Source of the DNA: Gemmatimonadales bacterium
GTDB taxonomy: Bacteria; Gemmatimonadota; Gemmatimonadetes; Gemmatimonadales; JACORV01
DNA: 35,265 nt
Direction: 5' to 3'
NCBI GenBank assembly: GCA_035502185.1
Contig: DATJUT010000090.1
Location: 1 to 35,265 of the forward strand
The notes under the pieces are model-generated. The model did no database searches. It was not told the DNA's origin and worked only from the letters and a program-made list of their open reading frames with translations. Of the stretch, positions 33,198 through 35,265 are shown in pieces (within the stretch, counting starts at the first letter, position 1; every line of letters starts with the position of its first letter). Position numbers and translations under genes: made by a program.

Positions 33198-33262
33198 GGG
33201 GTTTGGGGTTTGGGGTGTCGGGTGTAGGGCCCCAGCCCCCAACCTCCAATCCCCAAACCCCA
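33198..33262. repeat. G-tract tandem and hairpin between two co-directional genes
   Basis: GGGGTTTGGGGTTTGGGG occupies 33198-33215. TGGGGTTTGGGG (33204-33215) pairs with its exact complement at 33251-33262, with GGGCCC at the centre. The stretch begins 4 nt after a stop codon and ends 30 nt before the next start. It may act as a terminator or form a G-quadruplex on the plus strand. Confidence 0.7.
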
Positions 33263-33292
33263 GGCTGTTCCCTGCTGCGCTATGATTGAAAG

Positions 33293-34186
33293 GTGTCGCT
33301 CGAGCGGCTGGTAGACTTCTTCTGGATCGTGCTTCCGTGGGCGGTGGGCGCGCTGGTCGCGGCCACCGCCTATCGTTTGCTGCCGCGCCTGGCTCCGCTG
33401 CTGCGCCACCTGCCGGGCCAGCCGCGGGTGCGGTTGCTCCGCGAGCCCATCCCGGCCGCGTGGCGCGACATCGTCGCGCGCAACGTCCCGCTCGCCGCGC
33501 GGCTCGCGGAGGCCGACCGCGAGCGGCTGCTCCGCCTGGCGCAGGTGTTCCTGCGCGACAAGCCGATGGAAGGCGTCGGGCTCGAGCTGACCGACGAGAT
33601 CCGGGTCACGGTCGCCGCGCAGGCGTGCCTGCTGCTGCTGAACCTCGACTATCCCTGCTACCCGACGCTGCGGCGCGTGCTGGTCTACCCGGGCGTCTTC
33701 CAGCCCCGCCGGGTCGAGCTGACCCGCCACGGCGCGCTCCAGGAGGAGCCGCGGCCCACCCTGGGCGAGGCGTGGACGAGCGGCGTCGTGGTGCTCTCGT
33801 GGGACAGCAGCCTGGTGGGCTCGCTCAACCCGGCCGAGGGGCACAACGTGGTGCTGCACGAGTTCGCCCACGTGCTCGACGGGGAGAACGGCGCGATGGA
33901 CGGCCAGCCGCTGCTGGACCATCCGTCGGCGTACCGGACCTGGGGCTACGTCTTCCGCTCGCTGTACGAGCGGCAGGTCGAGGCGGCGCTGGAGGGCGGG
34001 GAGACGCCCCTGCACCCCTACGGCGCCACCAACCGGGCGGAGTTCTTCGCGGTGGCGACGGAGGCGTTCTTCACCAGGCCGGCCGAGCTGCTTCGGAGCC
34101 TGCCGGACCTCTACGAGGAGCTGCGGAAGTTCTACCGGCAGGACCCGGCGGCGCTGGCGGCCGAGTCGGATCCCGCGGCGCCCTAG
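33293..34186 (+). CDS. mtfA: MtfA-type zinc peptidase
   Basis: 297 residues. One hydrophobic N-terminal helix at about 9-28, then the MtfA domain: the W-R-D-I-V near 58, A-A-Q-A-C-L-L-L-L-N near 105-114, Y-P-C-Y-P, and V-V-L-S-W near 164. Zinc motif H-E-F-A-H at 189-193, G-E-N-G-A-M-D-G, and the downstream R-A-E-F-F-A-V-A-T-E-A-F-F with Glu as third ligand. In E. coli MtfA is a cytosolic peptidase that binds the glucose repressor Mlc; here the membrane helix and the absence of pts genes mean the partner may differ. The GTG start is directly next to AAAGG; no other in-frame start is better. Confidence 0.85.
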   Translation: MSLERLVDFFWIVLPWAVGALVAATAYRLLPRLAPLLRHLPGQPRVRLLREPIPAAWRDIVARNVPLAARLAEADRERLLRLAQVFLRDKPMEGVGLELTDEIRVTVAAQACLLLLNLDYPCYPTLRRVLVYPGVFQPRRVELTRHGALQEEPRPTLGEAWTSGVVVLSWDSSLVGSLNPAEGHNVVLHEFAHVLDGENGAMDGQPLLDHPSAYRTWGYVFRSLYERQVEAALEGGETPLHPYGATNRAEFFAVATEAFFTRPAELLRSLPDLYEELRKFYRQDPAALAAESDPAAP

Positions 34187-34263
34187 CGTTCACGTCCGGG
34201 GGGCCGGCATTCACGCTCCATTCACGCGCCGATGGTAACCTGGGTCACGCTGGATGTGGGCCC

Positions 34264-35193
34264 ATGGCGGTCGGGGAAGGAGCGGGCGGCGTGGTGGAGG
34301 CGGGAGTGGTGGCCGGCGGTCCGGACGCGCGCGTGGCGCCCGGTCGCCGCGACATGCTACTGCTGGTGCAGCGGGCGCTGAGCGACCGCTACACCGTGGA
34401 GCGCGAGATCGCCCGCGGCGGCACGGCGCGCATCTTCCTGGCCCGGGACCGCGCGGGCACGCCGGTCGCCCTGAAGGTGCTCCACCCGGAGCTGACCGTG
34501 TCCATCACGGCCGACCGGTTCCTGCGGGAGATCAGCCTGCTGTCGCACATCGAGCACCCGCGCATCTGCCGGCTCCTGGACTACGGCGAGCGCGACTGGC
34601 TCGTCTACTACGTGATGTCCTACGTCGAGGGCGAGACGCTGCGCGAGGCGCTGGAGCGCGTGCGCCGCGCCACGGTGGCGGACACCGTGCGCGGCACGTG
34701 CGAGCTGCTCGACGCGCTGGCGTACGCCCACGGGCTCGGCGTGGTGCACCGGGACGTGAAGCCGGAGAACATCAAGCTCTCGCCCGCCGGTGCGGTGCTG
34801 ATGGACTTCGGGATCGCGAAGGCGGTGGCGGATTCGGCGCTGAGTCGCGAGCGGCTCACCCGTTCCGGCTTCACGCTCGGCACGTCGGCGTACATGAGTC
34901 CCGAGCAGGTGTCGGGGGTCAAGGACGTCGATCCGCGGAGCGACCTCTACTCGGCGGGGTGCGTGATCTTCGAGTGCCTCGCGGGCGTGCCGCCCTACGA
35001 GCACGCCGACGACCGGGTGGTGTTCGGGATGCACCTGAAGAGCCCGGTTCCCGACGTGCGCCGGCTCCGTCCCCGCGTGCCGGCACGGCTCGCCAAGGTG
35101 ATCACGAAGGCCCTGGCGAAGAACCCCGACGAGCGGTGGCAGTCGGCTGGGGAGATGCGGGACGCGCTGTGCGCGTGCGGGGAAGAGGGGTAG
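34264..35193 (+). CDS. Cytosolic Ser/Thr protein kinase (catalytic domain only)
   Basis: 309 residues. Kinase domain about 43-305: loop I-A-R-G-G-T-A-R-I-F, Lys71 in V-A-L-K-V, H-R-D-V-K-P-E-N with Asp164, D-F-G-I-A-K at 181-186, M-S-P-E-Q near 211-215, S-D-L-Y-S-A-G and the final D-E-R-W-Q-S-A. No membrane helix and no sensor domain follow, unlike most kinases of this group in these phyla. The start at ATG 34264 includes a 30-residue Gly/Val/Ala stretch; ATG 34354 is an alternative. All catalytic residues are present. Substrates unknown; MtfA is the gene before it. Confidence 0.9.
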   Translation: MAVGEGAGGVVEAGVVAGGPDARVAPGRRDMLLLVQRALSDRYTVEREIARGGTARIFLARDRAGTPVALKVLHPELTVSITADRFLREISLLSHIEHPRICRLLDYGERDWLVYYVMSYVEGETLREALERVRRATVADTVRGTCELLDALAYAHGLGVVHRDVKPENIKLSPAGAVLMDFGIAKAVADSALSRERLTRSGFTLGTSAYMSPEQVSGVKDVDPRSDLYSAGCVIFECLAGVPPYEHADDRVVFGMHLKSPVPDVRRLRPRVPARLAKVITKALAKNPDERWQSAGEMRDALCACGEEG

Positions 35194-35215
35194 CCGGCCC
35201 TCCATCGCACGCGGT

Positions 35216-35265
35216 TCAGTCTTTTCGAGTTCCCTTCGGCACGTAGTCGAAGAACCGCTCGGTCG
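35216..35265 (-). CDS. C-terminal fragment of an unknown minus-strand gene
   Basis: The last 15 codons (T-E-R-F-F-D-Y-V-P-K-G-T-R-K-D, stop TGA) read into the edge of the window. Third positions of the first ten codons are all G or C, as in coding sequence. Convergent with the kinase gene, 22 nt apart. Nothing can be said about its function. Confidence 0.4.
   Translation of the reverse strand, partial: TERFFDYVPKGTRKD

Noticed and set aside
33198-33262. Telomere-like repeat marking a linear replicon end
   Set aside because: It lies between two normal co-directional genes and is only 65 nt with one hairpin; no end-processing genes are near.

Overview
The window is very GC-rich bacterial chromosome (by eye about 70-75 % G+C, third codon positions almost all G or C). 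The gene set fits a diderm soil or sediment bacterium, most likely Gemmatimonadota: many signal-peptide proteins ending in Phe/Arg like outer-membrane barrels, LolA-like and Lnt-like lipoprotein genes, a BlaI-M56 pair, a DUF3857 transglutaminase, several Ser/Thr kinases, type IV pilin, and a ferritin-VIT fusion. The phylum is an inference from gene content; no rRNA or tRNA is present to confirm it. No phage, insertion sequence or CRISPR array is visible.

Layout. 1-5.5 kb: end of a LolA-like gene, an apolipoprotein N-acyltransferase-like gene, a gene-free leader, a type IV prepilin that appears to start at CTG, ybjQ-like, and small envelope proteins. 5.5-13 kb: TPR lipoprotein-like exported protein, thymidine phosphorylase, type II NADH dehydrogenase translated with a LEA-type lipoprotein, an AniA-type copper nitrite reductase-like lipoprotein, a ferritin-VIT1 iron transporter with a coupled one-helix protein, and trpF behind a 128-nt stem-loop. 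13-21.8 kb: a zinc-ribbon polytopic Ser/Thr kinase divergent from a DUF3857 transglutaminase that carries a 78-bp tandem duplication inside its catalytic core, a DUF2148 protein, an ACP-like protein without the carrier serine, an exported barrel-like protein, an alpha/beta hydrolase and an O-methyltransferase. 21.9-26.7 kb: a lipoprotein, then a blaI-like repressor with a clear dyad operator, an M56 peptidase and a second HExxH peptidase as one operon.

26.7-31 kb is the most unusual part. A minus-strand operon encodes a small CPPFC protein, a seven-helix membrane protein, a short one-helix histidine kinase and a NarL-type response regulator. Three 20-bp palindromes of one type (core GACTAT...ATAGTC) lie at its upstream edge, at a divergent gene on that edge, and at the far end between ogt and a small proline-rich peptide gene. 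Each palindrome is followed at the same distance by a CA(G/T)ACT box, placing the palindrome near -45. I infer an autoregulated two-component system with a small local regulon.

31-35 kb: two exported proteins, one with YGYYSP repeats, a G-tract hairpin, an MtfA-type peptidase, a cytosolic Ser/Thr kinase, and the tail of a minus-strand gene at the edge.

Other points: three genes have their best start at CTG with a good ribosome binding site; three separate G/C-rich inverted repeats sit in intergenic space, and one of them shares a 30-nt block with the linker of the M56 peptidase.
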